Source of the DNA: Streptomyces sp. MH60
GTDB lineage: Bacteria; Actinomycetota; Actinomycetes; Streptomycetales; Streptomycetaceae
Direction of reading: 5' to 3'
Assembly (NCBI RefSeq): GCF_002939385.1
Contig: NZ_MULI01000049.1
Coordinates: 1-53,176 of the forward strand
DNA length: 53,176 bases
Below, one piece after another: positions 8,775-16,712 of this stretch (positions within the stretch are counted from its first letter, which is position 1; every line of letters begins with the position of its first letter). A model generated the notes under the pieces. The model was not told the DNA's origin. It worked only from the letters and a program-made list of their open reading frames with translations, and made no database searches. The position numbers and the translations under genes are program-made.

Positions 8775-9272
8775 TCAGGCGTCGAGCACCTGCCCGTCCC
8801 GGCGCACGACGGGCGGCAGGACGGACCACGGGAAGTTGATCCAGTCATCGGTGCGCTTCCACACGTACTCGCACTGGACGAGGGAGTGCGACTTCTCATA
8901 GATCACCGCGCTGCGGACCTCGGCGACCGTGTCGAGGCAGAAGTCCCGCACCAGCTTGAGCGTCTTGCCGGTGTCGGCGACGTCGTCGGTGATCAGGACC
9001 CTCTTGTCGGAGAAGTCGATGACGTTCGGGACCGGCGCGAGCATGACGGGCATGTCGAGCGTGGTCCCGACCCCGGTGTAGAACTCCACGTTCACGAGGT
9101 GGATGTTCTTGCAGTCCAGCGCGTACGCCAGCCCGCCGGCGACGAAGACGCCCCCACGGGCGATGGACAGCACTATGTCCGGTTCGTACCCGTCGTCGGC
9201 CACGGCCTGCGCGAGTTCGCGCACGGCGACGCCGAACTGCTCGTAGGTCAGATTCTCCCGAACATCACTCAT
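8775..9272 (-). CDS. Purine phosphoribosyltransferase-like protein (type I PRTase fold)
   Basis: The 165-aa protein shows the PRPP-binding loop VLITDDVADTGKTLKLV (about residues 92-108) and the type I PRTase strand DIVLSIARGGVFVAGGLAYAL. It resembles the hypoxanthine/xanthine phosphoribosyltransferase (Gpt-like) group, which makes nucleotides from free bases and PRPP in the cytosol. The base specificity cannot be read from sequence. It starts 25 nt after the dcd stop codon on the same strand, so the two nucleotide-metabolism genes probably form an operon. Confidence 0.85.
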   Translation of the reverse strand: MSDVRENLTYEQFGVAVRELAQAVADDGYEPDIVLSIARGGVFVAGGLAYALDCKNIHLVNVEFYTGVGTTLDMPVMLAPVPNVIDFSDKRVLITDDVADTGKTLKLVRDFCLDTVAEVRSAVIYEKSHSLVQCEYVWKRTDDWINFPWSVLPPVVRRDGQVLDA

Positions 9273-9297
9273 GCGCGCGTCCTGCTCATCACTGGGT

Positions 9298-9873
9298 TCA
9301 TACCTGGGTCCGATGGAAATTGAGGTAGGACCGGGAGGCGGTCGGCCCCCGCTGGCCCTGGTAGCGGGACCCGTAGCGCTCGCTCCCGTACGGGTGCTCG
9401 GCCGGCGAGGTGAGCCGGAACAAGCACAGCTGCCCGATCTTCATCCCCGGCCACAGCTTGATCGGCAGGGTCGCGAGATTGCTCAGCTCCAGCGTCACGT
9501 GCCCCGAGAAGCCCGGGTCGATGAACCCGGCGGTGGAATGCGTGACGAGCCCGAGCCGCCCGAGCGAACTCTTCCCCTCCAGCCGCGAGGCGAGGTCGTC
9601 CGGCAGCGTGATGACCTCGTACGTACTGGCCAGCACGAACTCGCCGGGATGCAGGATGAACGGCTCGTCGCCCTCCGGCTCCACGAGCCGGGTCAGATCC
9701 ACCTGCTCGACGGAGGGGTCGATGTGCGGGTACCGGTGATTCTCGAACACCCGGAAGTAGCGGTCGAGACGCACGTCGATGCTCGACGGCTGCACCATGG
9801 AGTCGTCGAAGGGCTCGATGCGGACCCGTCCGGCGTCGATCTCGGCCCGGATGTCCTTGTCTGAGAGAAGCAC
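9298..9873 (-). CDS. dcd: dCTP deaminase
   Basis: The 191-aa protein begins VLLSDKDIRAEIDAGRV from GTG 9873, the standard start and length of actinobacterial Dcd. Family motifs are present: QPSSIDVRLD, PGEFVLASTYE, the nucleotide-binding segment EGKSSLGRLGLVTHSTAGFIDPGF, and the C-terminal SRYQGQRGPTASR segment that closes over the triphosphate. It deaminates dCTP to dUTP (mono- and bifunctional variants exist), feeding dTMP synthesis. The reading frame is open further upstream, but that part lacks family similarity. The phosphoribosyltransferase gene follows 25 nt downstream. Confidence 0.95.
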   Translation of the reverse strand: MLLSDKDIRAEIDAGRVRIEPFDDSMVQPSSIDVRLDRYFRVFENHRYPHIDPSVEQVDLTRLVEPEGDEPFILHPGEFVLASTYEVITLPDDLASRLEGKSSLGRLGLVTHSTAGFIDPGFSGHVTLELSNLATLPIKLWPGMKIGQLCLFRLTSPAEHPYGSERYGSRYQGQRGPTASRSYLNFHRTQV

Positions 9874-9952
9874 GCACCGAGGATACGCAAGGCGCGCGGA
9901 GCAGCGACAACCGCCGCCGCGCCGCGCGCCCGATCCCGCTCTGTGGCCGTGC

Positions 9953-10111
9953 TTACCGCTTCTCCGCACCCACCGGCACGGCACTCCGCAGCCGCGCACA
10001 CCGCGGACATCGGACGAGCCGACCGGGGCCGAGTCGATCGGCCTGCTGCATCGGGAACGAGGTGGCGGTGAACACGTGCCCATCGGCACAGCGGACGACG
10101 GTGCGCTCCAT
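9953..10111 (-). CDS. Small conserved protein with two CxxC/Cys-His motifs (52 aa)
   Basis: A short ORF reads MERTVVRCADGHVFTATSFP, then MQQADRLGPGRLVRCPRCAR, and ends in LRSAVPVGAEKR. It has RCADGHVF at residues 7-14 and RCPRCAR at 34-40, a zinc-ribbon-like arrangement. A Shine-Dalgarno GAAGGA lies about 5 nt before the ATG. Codon use is that of a real Streptomyces gene. I believe similar tiny proteins are widespread in Streptomyces, with no assigned function. It sits 79 nt upstream of dcd on the same strand. It is below the length cut-offs of most ORF lists. Confidence 0.7.
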   Translation of the reverse strand: MERTVVRCADGHVFTATSFPMQQADRLGPGRLVRCPRCARLRSAVPVGAEKR

Positions 10112-10384
10112 CAAGTCCTTCAAGTCCCTTCCCCAAGAGCCGCGTCTGGCTTACTACCCTGACGACAAAAGCCACAGTACGGGATGAAAGAGACGACTCT
10201 CCAGGCGGCACTCCGCCCTCATGCGCACCCTCTCCGGGACCCCCACCGTACGCCCCAACTCGGAGCCCCCGCAGCCTCGTCCCCACCCCCGGAACGATCA
10301 CCGGCCCCACGGCGCGAACACCGGGGGCCGGGCATGGGGTAGAGTGAGCGAGCGTCCAGGCACCAACCTCGGTCGGCGTCTTAC

Positions 10385-10458
10385 GCGGGTGTAGTTTAAT
10401 GGTAGAACATCAGCTTCCCAAGCTGAGAGCGCGAGTTCGATTCTCGTCACCCGCTCCA
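10385..10458 (+). tRNA. tRNA-Gly (anticodon CCC)
   Basis: A complete cloverleaf is visible. The acceptor stem GCGGGTG (10385-10391) pairs with CACCCGC (10448-10454). The anticodon stem TCAGC/GCTGA encloses the loop TTCCCAA, giving anticodon CCC, and the T arm contains GAGTTCGATTCTC. The discriminator T and an encoded CCA (10456-10458) follow. A TAGAGT box at 10340-10345 is a possible -10. The accessory block begins on its 3' side, as expected of tRNA-associated islands, but I found no second copy of the tRNA 3' end and no integrase. Confidence 0.95.
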
Positions 10459-10463
10459 CTTCG

Positions 10464-10490
10464 AACCCCCAGGTCATCAGCCCGGGGGTT
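10464..10490 (+). terminator. Terminator after tRNA-Gly
   Basis: AACCCCC (10464-10470) pairs with GGGGGTT (10484-10490), and the T-rich run TTTCTTGTTGT follows. Confidence 0.7.
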
Positions 10491-10536
10491 TCTTGTTGTC
10501 TAGTCCGATCGCAGGCTGGCGTGCCCTCCGCATGCC

Positions 10537-10746
10537 CTAGCCTGCGGCCTCTCGTCGCCCCCTCGTCTCGGACGGCGAGAGGTGGTCGTCGCCGCCGACA
10601 TCGTGGACCGCGATCCACGGATCGGACCGGGTCGCAGCACGCTCGAACGCGAGCCTCGCTCCGAGCAACTTCGTGTAGCAGGCAACGAGCCGGTCGAGGT
10701 CGATCGTGGACACCGTCAGATGGTTGATTCCTAAGAGATCAGGCAT
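10537..10746 (-). pseudogene. Truncated VOC (glyoxalase-like) gene, 5' fragment
   Basis: The 69-codon ORF starts MPDLLGINHLTVSTIDLDRL. It continues VACYTKLLGARLAFERAA and has a following WIAVHDVGGDDHL strand, which is the first beta-alpha-beta-beta unit of a vicinal-oxygen-chelate protein. A complete member needs about 120 or more residues. The similarity stops at about residue 55 and the frame ends in an unrelated Arg-rich tail. It therefore looks like a remnant cut off at the edge of the accessory region, next to the tRNA. Confidence 0.6.
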
Positions 10747-10804
10747 GACCTGCCATCCGTTGGTAAGGCATTCGAGTTCGACGGCTGTGGTGCCGGAGGC
10801 ACCG

Positions 10805-10848
10805 GGCGTTCGGCACGAGGCCCGGTCCGGCTCCTCGTGCCGAACGCC
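10805..10848. terminator. Strong stem-loop closing the conflict-system operon
   Basis: A perfect 16-bp stem (10805-10820 with 10833-10848) and 12-nt loop, located 19 nt after the stop codon of the HTH gene on the minus strand. Confidence 0.8.
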
Positions 10849-10866
10849 TGGTCTGCCGACGGCTGT

Positions 10867-11094
10867 TCACTCGCCGGGGTCGGGCAACAGCCCGTCCCCG
10901 CCGAAGCAGGATCCCGGCAGTGGGGCACCGCCGTTCTTGCGGACCGCGATCGCCATGAGTTCGTCGAGGTCGTAGATCGCCTGCCCCGGCGTTCCGTACC
11001 GGGTGATCTTGCCTCGGCTGGCCCACTTGCGGATGGTCGCGCACGTCACGCCTACGGCGAGTGCGGCGAGCTCGGTGGTGACCCAGTTGCACAT
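10867..11094 (-). CDS. Small MerR/excisionase-like helix-turn-helix protein
   Basis: The 75-aa protein reads TTELAALAVGVTCATIRKWA and then SRGKITRYGTPGQAIYDLDEL, a winged-HTH of the MerR/HTH_17 type. Helix 2-turn-helix 3 is followed by the G-K-I-x-R-Y wing, and the last 20 residues are a Gly/Pro tail. Such small proteins act as DNA-binding regulators or recombination directionality factors in mobile elements. It begins 15 nt after the GHKL-ATPase stop codon and precedes the operon terminator, so it is probably the last gene of the conflict operon. The Shine-Dalgarno sequence is weak. Whether it represses the operon or is a leftover mobile-element gene cannot be decided here. Confidence 0.65.
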   Translation of the reverse strand: MCNWVTTELAALAVGVTCATIRKWASRGKITRYGTPGQAIYDLDELMAIAVRKNGGAPLPGSCFGGDGLLPDPGE

Positions 11095-11109
11095 CCGTGG
11101 GCCGAATAG

Positions 11110-13494
11110 TCAGCCCTTCGCCAGGATGAGTCGGAAATGAGCGCCCTTGAAAACGGGGTGGCCGTCCGAGCGGGAGACCAGCAGAAGCGCGCCGTCGGCC
11201 GCTTCGGCGATGTCACGGGCGCGGTGGAGACCGTCGCCCCGGCTCTCGCCCTTGGTGGAGCGGCCCGCCCGGAAGACCAGGTCCTCCCGGCCCGGCGGGT
11301 AGGTGATCCCGGCTCCGTTGTCGCGGACGTCGACAAGCCACTCGTCACCGGACGGTTCGACGTGCACGGAGACGCGCCCCGACTCCGAACCGGCCAGTTC
11401 CTCACCGGCGTTCGCCAGCAGCTCGTAGAAGAGCGCTTGGGCGGCGCGGGCGCTGATCCGCGCCACGGCGGCGTCCGGGCCGCCGGTCTCCACCCGCACG
11501 CCGGGGAACGCCTGCTGCCACAGGCCGATCGTCTCGCGCAGCATGGGCACCAGATCGGTCGTCCCGGCCACTCCCCGTTCGTCCGCGGAGAACTCGGCGG
11601 TCTGCCGCTCCAGCCGCTCCAGCCGGGCGTCGATGTCCGCGGCCGGGGTGGCGCCCTCCAGGACGGCCAGGTACTCCTCGTAGTCGGAGTTGAGGCCGTG
11701 CCGTCGGGCCTCCCACAGGCGTACGGCATGACCGTGGTCCTCGGACGCGGCCGCCTCCGAGTCCGCCGCCCAGTCCCGCAGGGCCGTCTCCAGCCGCTGC
11801 TCCGCCCGCTCGCCCAGGAAGGTGAGCACCCCGCAGCGACGCAGCCGGACTTGCTCCGCGGAGGCCTGCGCGGTCAGCCGGAGACGGCCGAGCCCGGCCA
11901 TGGCCGCGGTGAGGACGTCGGCGTCGGGGACCAGGTCGGCCGTGAGCTGCGCCACCGCCAGCAGTTCGTCCGCCGTGACCTCCTCGCCGGCCGGTGCCGC
12001 GGTGAGCGCCGCCCAGAACGCGATGTGCGCGACGCGTGACGGGCCGAGTGTCCGGAGCACCGTGTCCTCGACGGCGGCCCTGAACTGCCGCTCCTCCCGC
12101 CACCGGGACAGCCACCGTTCGCCCCCGCGGGCACGGCCCTGCCGCTCGGCCAGAGCCTGGAGGAACAGGTGGAGCAGCTCGGGATCCCAGCCGGTCGCGA
12201 AGGCGAGCGCATCCGCGACGACGATGCCGCCGAGACCGGTCAGGTCCAGGATCCAGCGGAGCGTCGACCATCGCGTGGCCTCGTCCGGGCCCAGCCGCTC
12301 GTCGAGTGCGACAGGGGTGCGGCCGACGAAGGTCGTCAGCGGCCACTGCCGTCCCAGCAGGCGCACAAGTGCCGTGGACCGGCCGGTACGCAGGGTGGCG
12401 AGCTGGAGAAGGTCCCGCAGCACCAGTACCGCACACGGGCTGCGGTCCGCCGGCGCGGCCAAGGCGGCGCCCACGGCGACGTACGGCGGCATCGCGTCCA
12501 GGCCCTCCGGCTCCCTGGTCTCGGGGCCGCCGATGAACAGGTCCAGGTTGCCCACGGGCCGGAACCGCTCGATCTCGGGGTCGGCGAACGCCCTTGCCAC
12601 CGTGGCGAGGTAGCCGCCGGTGATCTCCTCGGTCCTGACCCGGTCGAAGTCGTCGGAGTGCAGGTAGGCGTTGAACGCCGCGGTGAAGCGCTGTGCCGCG
12701 CCGAAGCCGCCGTCGTCCAGGGAGGCGTACGCCTCCAGCAGTTCCCGGGCGGAGTCGTCGGCCGGCACCCAGTGGGCGTAGCGGACCTGCCGCTGGCGCT
12801 GGACGGGGTCAAGGTGCCATTCGAGGAGCTGCGCCGGGGACAGCTCGGGATTCCAGGCGGGCAGCGCAGGCACCTGTTCCGGGCCGGTGCTGCGCGTCCC
12901 GTCGTCGATCTGCCGGGCCGCGATCCGCAGCAGCCCCGCGTCGATGAGCGCATGGCTCGACTCCGCCCACGCGGGGTCGGCGGCCCCCTGCTCCTCCCGC
13001 TCCGCGAGCCGGGCCCGCAGCGCCTGTCGGCCCACCGCGAGCCCCTTCTCGAGTGCCGTCTCGGCGATCTCCAGCAGCCGCAGCGTCCGAGTCCAGGACA
13101 CGGCGCAGCTGCGCTCCAGTTCCGCCATGTCCAGCTCGGGCAGAGCCAGGTCGGCGTCGCCTGCCCGCTTCCGCAGGGCGTCGCGGCGGTCCCGGAGATC
13201 GTCCCGCAGCTCCTGACGGCGGTCGGCGAGGGCCTGGAGGCGGCTGGACAGGCCGGCCCGGTCCGGCAACGGGCCGTGTTCCAGCAGGTACCCGGCGGCC
13301 TCCAGCTCGCCTTCCTGCAACAGGCTGTCGAAGACCGACTGCTCGTCCTCGTCCTCGGCGATGCCGCGCAGCACCGCGTCGACGAGGACGTCCTCGTCCA
13401 GCCGTTCCGGGGAGCGCAGCGCCACCGCCAGCCGGCCGAAGCGGAACCGCCCCGGCCACTGGCTCAGCAGGTCGATCAGGGGGGAGTCGGTCAT
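11110..13494 (-). CDS. Large protein with C-terminal GHKL (HSP90/histidine-kinase-type) ATPase domain
   Basis: The 794-aa protein begins MTDSPLIDLLSQWPGRFRFG. The C-terminal domain (about 640-794) is a Bergerat-fold ATPase: N box FYELLANAGEEL (689-700), G1 box DNGAGI (725-730) and G2 box GRSTKGESRGDGL (744-756). No phospho-acceptor His domain or transmembrane segment is visible, so this is not an ordinary sensor kinase. Residues 1-640 are mainly helical, with coiled-coil-like stretches at about 80-160, and match no family I recognise. The ATG overlaps the stop codon of the upstream PLD-like gene (ATGA, 13491-13494), indicating translational coupling. By analogy with MORC/HSP90-like ATPases in defence systems it may be an ATP-driven clamp or switch; this is inference. 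Confidence 0.75.
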   Translation of the reverse strand: MTDSPLIDLLSQWPGRFRFGRLAVALRSPERLDEDVLVDAVLRGIAEDEDEQSVFDSLLQEGELEAAGYLLEHGPLPDRAGLSSRLQALADRRQELRDDLRDRRDALRKRAGDADLALPELDMAELERSCAVSWTRTLRLLEIAETALEKGLAVGRQALRARLAEREEQGAADPAWAESSHALIDAGLLRIAARQIDDGTRSTGPEQVPALPAWNPELSPAQLLEWHLDPVQRQRQVRYAHWVPADDSARELLEAYASLDDGGFGAAQRFTAAFNAYLHSDDFDRVRTEEITGGYLATVARAFADPEIERFRPVGNLDLFIGGPETREPEGLDAMPPYVAVGAALAAPADRSPCAVLVLRDLLQLATLRTGRSTALVRLLGRQWPLTTFVGRTPVALDERLGPDEATRWSTLRWILDLTGLGGIVVADALAFATGWDPELLHLFLQALAERQGRARGGERWLSRWREERQFRAAVEDTVLRTLGPSRVAHIAFWAALTAAPAGEEVTADELLAVAQLTADLVPDADVLTAAMAGLGRLRLTAQASAEQVRLRRCGVLTFLGERAEQRLETALRDWAADSEAAASEDHGHAVRLWEARRHGLNSDYEEYLAVLEGATPAADIDARLERLERQTAEFSADERGVAGTTDLVPMLRETIGLWQQAFPGVRVETGGPDAAVARISARAAQALFYELLANAGEELAGSESGRVSVHVEPSGDEWLVDVRDNGAGITYPPGREDLVFRAGRSTKGESRGDGLHRARDIAEAADGALLLVSRSDGHPVFKGAHFRLILAKG

Positions 13495-16400
13495 GCGTGC
13501 ACCCTTGCCCATGTGGCCACCGGCTCCAGGCGCTGGAGCAGGGCCAGCGCGGGGTGGCGATACGGCGGTGGAAGGACGTCCGCCTCGCTGAACAACCCGT
13601 CCCATGCCCGGGCCGTCCGCACGGCGAAGCCGCGGAAGGCGACCGGGACCGCTGTCTCGGCGTCGGCGCGGCTCGCGGCGGCGGACAGGCTGCGCGCCTC
13701 CAGCACAAGCGCCTCGACGCGGTTGAGGTAGGACGTCTGCCTGCCCCACTGGATGCGCTCCTGCCCGGCGGCCGCGACCAGCCGGTCGACATGGCGGCGG
13801 ACGTCGGAGGGCAGGCCGGAGCCGAGCGCGGGGCGCAGCGCGGGATCCGTGGCGGCCGCATCGATGAGGGTGAGGAAGCCGTCCGCCGCGAACATCCCGT
13901 CGTGCCAGGCCTGGCCCGAGTCGAAGTTGAAACGCTGGCGGCGCCGCCGGATCTCGTCGATCCTGCGGGCCAGCTCTGCCCAGCGCTCCCCCACCTCCGC
14001 GGCCGTCATGGTCGTGGCGAGCTGCGCGCTGAACGCGTTCAGTGGCAGACCGCCGTCGAGCGGCCCCAGTTCGGCGACGAAATCGGCGAACTCGCGCCAC
14101 CGCGGAGGCAGCGCCTCCTGGAGCAGCCCGACCACCTGGCCGCCGGCGGGGCCGCCCCACAGCAGCGTCTCGGCGAGTCCGCCGACGGCCGCCGCGCTCT
14201 GGTCCCGGGGGGCCTCGACCTCCAGGGCGCTGACCTCCAGTGCGCCGCCCACCGGGCCGAACTCCAGCGGCAGCACCGCCGTGCACACCGCCACCGTGAG
14301 CGGCTCCCCGTCGTTCGGCAGTATCCGCCCGATCAGGGCGGCCTCGAAGAAGGCGTACCGTCTCCAGGCATCCCTGACCAGCCAGCGGGCCCAACGAAGG
14401 CGGTGCACGGCCGGCACCCGGTCTGCGGACCGCAGGAGCATGGCGGCACCCCGGCGCAGATCGGCGACCGGAACCTCGCGCTCCTCCCACACCTCCAGGA
14501 CCCGCCAGGGGTCGTCGAGCTCGCCCAGGACTTCCGTCATCACCTCGCCGTAGCGTCCCTCGGCGTGGGCCGCACGCGCCTTCTCCAGAGCGGCGTAGGC
14601 GGCGATCGCGCCGTCGGTGACCCGCGAGACGGGCGGCCCGGTCTCCCGCCGCGCCGGTTCGTGCTCCGGCTCCTGCGCGACACCCAGCCGGGACAGCACA
14701 TCGGCCACGAACCCGGCGCCGTAGACCCGCACCCCGACCTGGCTGGCGGTGCCGGTCCCCTCAGCGCGGACGGAGTTGCGGCCCAGCGGGGCGAAGCTGC
14801 CGAGCTGGAGGGTGTCGTCGCAGACCACCACCCGGACACCCGTGCGACGCCGGTGCACGGTGATGCCCGGTGTCGACTCGACAACGCCGGTGAACGACTG
14901 CACCTCGGCGTCCCTGCCCGGCGAGGGCTGCACCAGGTGAACGGCGACGCCGCTCTCGGCGCGTTCCCGCATGGCCCGCGCGACGCGTTCGGTGGCAGCG
15001 CGAGGGCTGATGCGGCCGTCGGCGAGGACCAGCCGGGTGGTGGCACCGTGCAGCGCCTGCCAGAGGTAGTCCTGGTGGGAGCCGTCCTCCACCAGTTCCA
15101 CGCTCGGCGCCTCGTCCGTGGCCTGCCGCACGGTGTCACGGAGCGCGGCCTGGTACTCGCGCCAACTCGCCGCCCAGATCCGCAGCATCTCCGGGGTGCC
15201 GTCGGCGGGGCCCGGCGGCAGCGGGGTCTCCGTGCTCTCGGCGCCGAACGGCTCGGCGGGGCCGGCCTCGGCCTCGGGGAACTCCGACTCCTGGGTGAGA
15301 ATCTCCAGCCGGTTCTGCCCGGCGAACCCGGACCGGCGGACCCACAGCAGCAGTTCGGTGACGCAGCCGGGCAGTGCGGGACCGTACTTCGACGGCTCGA
15401 CCAGCAGCCCCGTCATCTCGCCCGCGAAGCCGCTCACCAGGTCGAGCGGGCTGTGCGCGCTGACGTAGGCGCGCGCGTTGTCCTGGACCACGACGCACCC
15501 CGCGGTGCGCGCGCTCGCGGAGGACAGCAGCACCTGGCCCGGGTACTTGGCGGCCAACTCGTTCAGCGCGGTGCGCACCTCCGGGGCGGGCGTGTCGCTG
15601 ATCGTGCGTCCCGACGACACGACGACACGGACCTTGCGCCGCAGCGCGGCGCGCAGATCGGGCAGCAGCCCGCTCAGGGTGGAGTAGCGGATCGCGGGTG
15701 AGACGATGACGATCTGCCGCTGCGCCTTCTCCAGCAGGTACTTGAGCGCCCACTCGTGCCCCTGGACGCTCTCGATCGGCTCCAGGCCGGCCCGCGCCTG
15801 GAGCAGTGCCCGCAGCCGCTGCTGGATGCGGCGCCCGAGTTCCTCCAGCGTCCTCTGGGCCTGCGCGGTGTGCGCGGCCTCCGTCGTCGGCAGCTTCTCC
15901 ACCTGGGCGGCGAGCCGGCTCAGCAGCTGTGGGGCCCCCTCGGGCTCCAGCAGCACCCGGCTCGCCCTGCCGCGCAGCGCCTGCACCAGGGCGCTGTCCG
16001 GCTGTTTGTCGCCGAGCCGGGCGAAGTACTCCTGGAAGCGGGACTCCGCGCGGGCGCTCCAGAACCGCTTGCCCGCGTCGGAGACGGACACGGTGAGCCG
16101 CCCGCTGTCCTCGTCGGTCCGGACCTGCACACCGACGGTGTACCAGCGGATCTCGTCGGGCGGCTGAAGCAGGGGGTTGCCGAAGCTGATATTGAGGATG
16201 CGACGCCGGAAACCGGCCCCGCCGCCGTACCGGGTGGCCGCACGGACCGCGGCCAGCAGATCGCGGGGCGGTAGATCGGAGGCCTTCAGGCTGTGGTCGA
16301 CCGGGGCGCGCAGAGCTGCCGGGGCGGCCCTCGGGGTGCCTTCCCGCTCCGCGAAGAAGCTGCCGGTGATCGGTTCGAACAGGTAGGCGCGGGTCTCCTG

Positions 16401-16712
16401 CGTCGTGCTGCCCTCGGCGAGTGCGGTGCCGGCCGCCGCACGGATGCTGTCGCGGCCCCCGTCGCTCAGTTCCAGGGCGCCGCTCTGGAGGTCGATGGTG
16501 AGCAGTCCGCGGGTCCACAGCGACGTCACCACGTCGAGCACCACCCGGTACGGCAGCACGAACAGGTCGGCCAGCTCCTGCACCTTGGTCAGCCCGGTAC
16601 CGACGGCCTTGGTGACCAGGGTCTCCAGGGTGGTGTCGCCCTCCTCGGGGCCGACCTCCATCTTGAGGGTCACCATGCGGCACGGGAGCGCCAGTTGGAC
16701 GAGATCGTTCAC
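13491..16712 (-). CDS. Winged-helix protein with two degenerate phospholipase-D-like domains
   Basis: The 1073-aa protein has a winged-helix-like segment at about 30-75 (LTKVQELADLFVLPYRVV), then an uncharacterised region. A first PLD-like domain spans about 318-440: QIVIVSPAIRY, KVRVVVSSGRT, AGCVVVQDNARAYVSAHSPL. A second spans about 545-645: RLVLADGRISP, GVAVHLVQPSPG, VRVVVCDDTLQLGSF. The usual HxKxxxxD signature is degenerate in both: the first has Ala/Cys in place of His/Lys (404, 406), the second Gly/Arg (625, 627), and only the Asp is kept. The last 400 residues are helical and unassigned. The gene overlaps both neighbours by 4 nt. I infer a nucleic-acid-binding or scaffold subunit for the helicase rather than an active nuclease; an unusual active site elsewhere is not excluded. 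Confidence 0.7.
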   Translation of the reverse strand: MNDLVQLALPCRMVTLKMEVGPEEGDTTLETLVTKAVGTGLTKVQELADLFVLPYRVVLDVVTSLWTRGLLTIDLQSGALELSDGGRDSIRAAAGTALAEGSTTQETRAYLFEPITGSFFAEREGTPRAAPAALRAPVDHSLKASDLPPRDLLAAVRAATRYGGGAGFRRRILNISFGNPLLQPPDEIRWYTVGVQVRTDEDSGRLTVSVSDAGKRFWSARAESRFQEYFARLGDKQPDSALVQALRGRASRVLLEPEGAPQLLSRLAAQVEKLPTTEAAHTAQAQRTLEELGRRIQQRLRALLQARAGLEPIESVQGHEWALKYLLEKAQRQIVIVSPAIRYSTLSGLLPDLRAALRRKVRVVVSSGRTISDTPAPEVRTALNELAAKYPGQVLLSSASARTAGCVVVQDNARAYVSAHSPLDLVSGFAGEMTGLLVEPSKYGPALPGCVTELLLWVRRSGFAGQNRLEILTQESEFPEAEAGPAEPFGAESTETPLPPGPADGTPEMLRIWAASWREYQAALRDTVRQATDEAPSVELVEDGSHQDYLWQALHGATTRLVLADGRISPRAATERVARAMRERAESGVAVHLVQPSPGRDAEVQSFTGVVESTPGITVHRRRTGVRVVVCDDTLQLGSFAPLGRNSVRAEGTGTASQVGVRVYGAGFVADVLSRLGVAQEPEHEPARRETGPPVSRVTDGAIAAYAALEKARAAHAEGRYGEVMTEVLGELDDPWRVLEVWEEREVPVADLRRGAAMLLRSADRVPAVHRLRWARWLVRDAWRRYAFFEAALIGRILPNDGEPLTVAVCTAVLPLEFGPVGGALEVSALEVEAPRDQSAAAVGGLAETLLWGGPAGGQVVGLLQEALPPRWREFADFVAELGPLDGGLPLNAFSAQLATTMTAAEVGERWAELARRIDEIRRRRQRFNFDSGQAWHDGMFAADGFLTLIDAAATDPALRPALGSGLPSDVRRHVDRLVAAAGQERIQWGRQTSYLNRVEALVLEARSLSAAASRADAETAVPVAFRGFAVRTARAWDGLFSEADVLPPPYRHPALALLQRLEPVATWARVHA

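Noticed and set aside
10298..10618. Minus-strand 106-aa frame containing TRIELALSAWEADVLPLNY
   Set aside because: It is the reverse complement of the tRNA-Gly gene; this is a well-known spurious protein made from tRNA loci.
13053..15701. 882-aa plus-strand frame across the PLD-like gene
   Set aside because: Arg/Ala/Gly-rich antisense frame without domains; the minus-strand gene has coding signatures and coupled starts.
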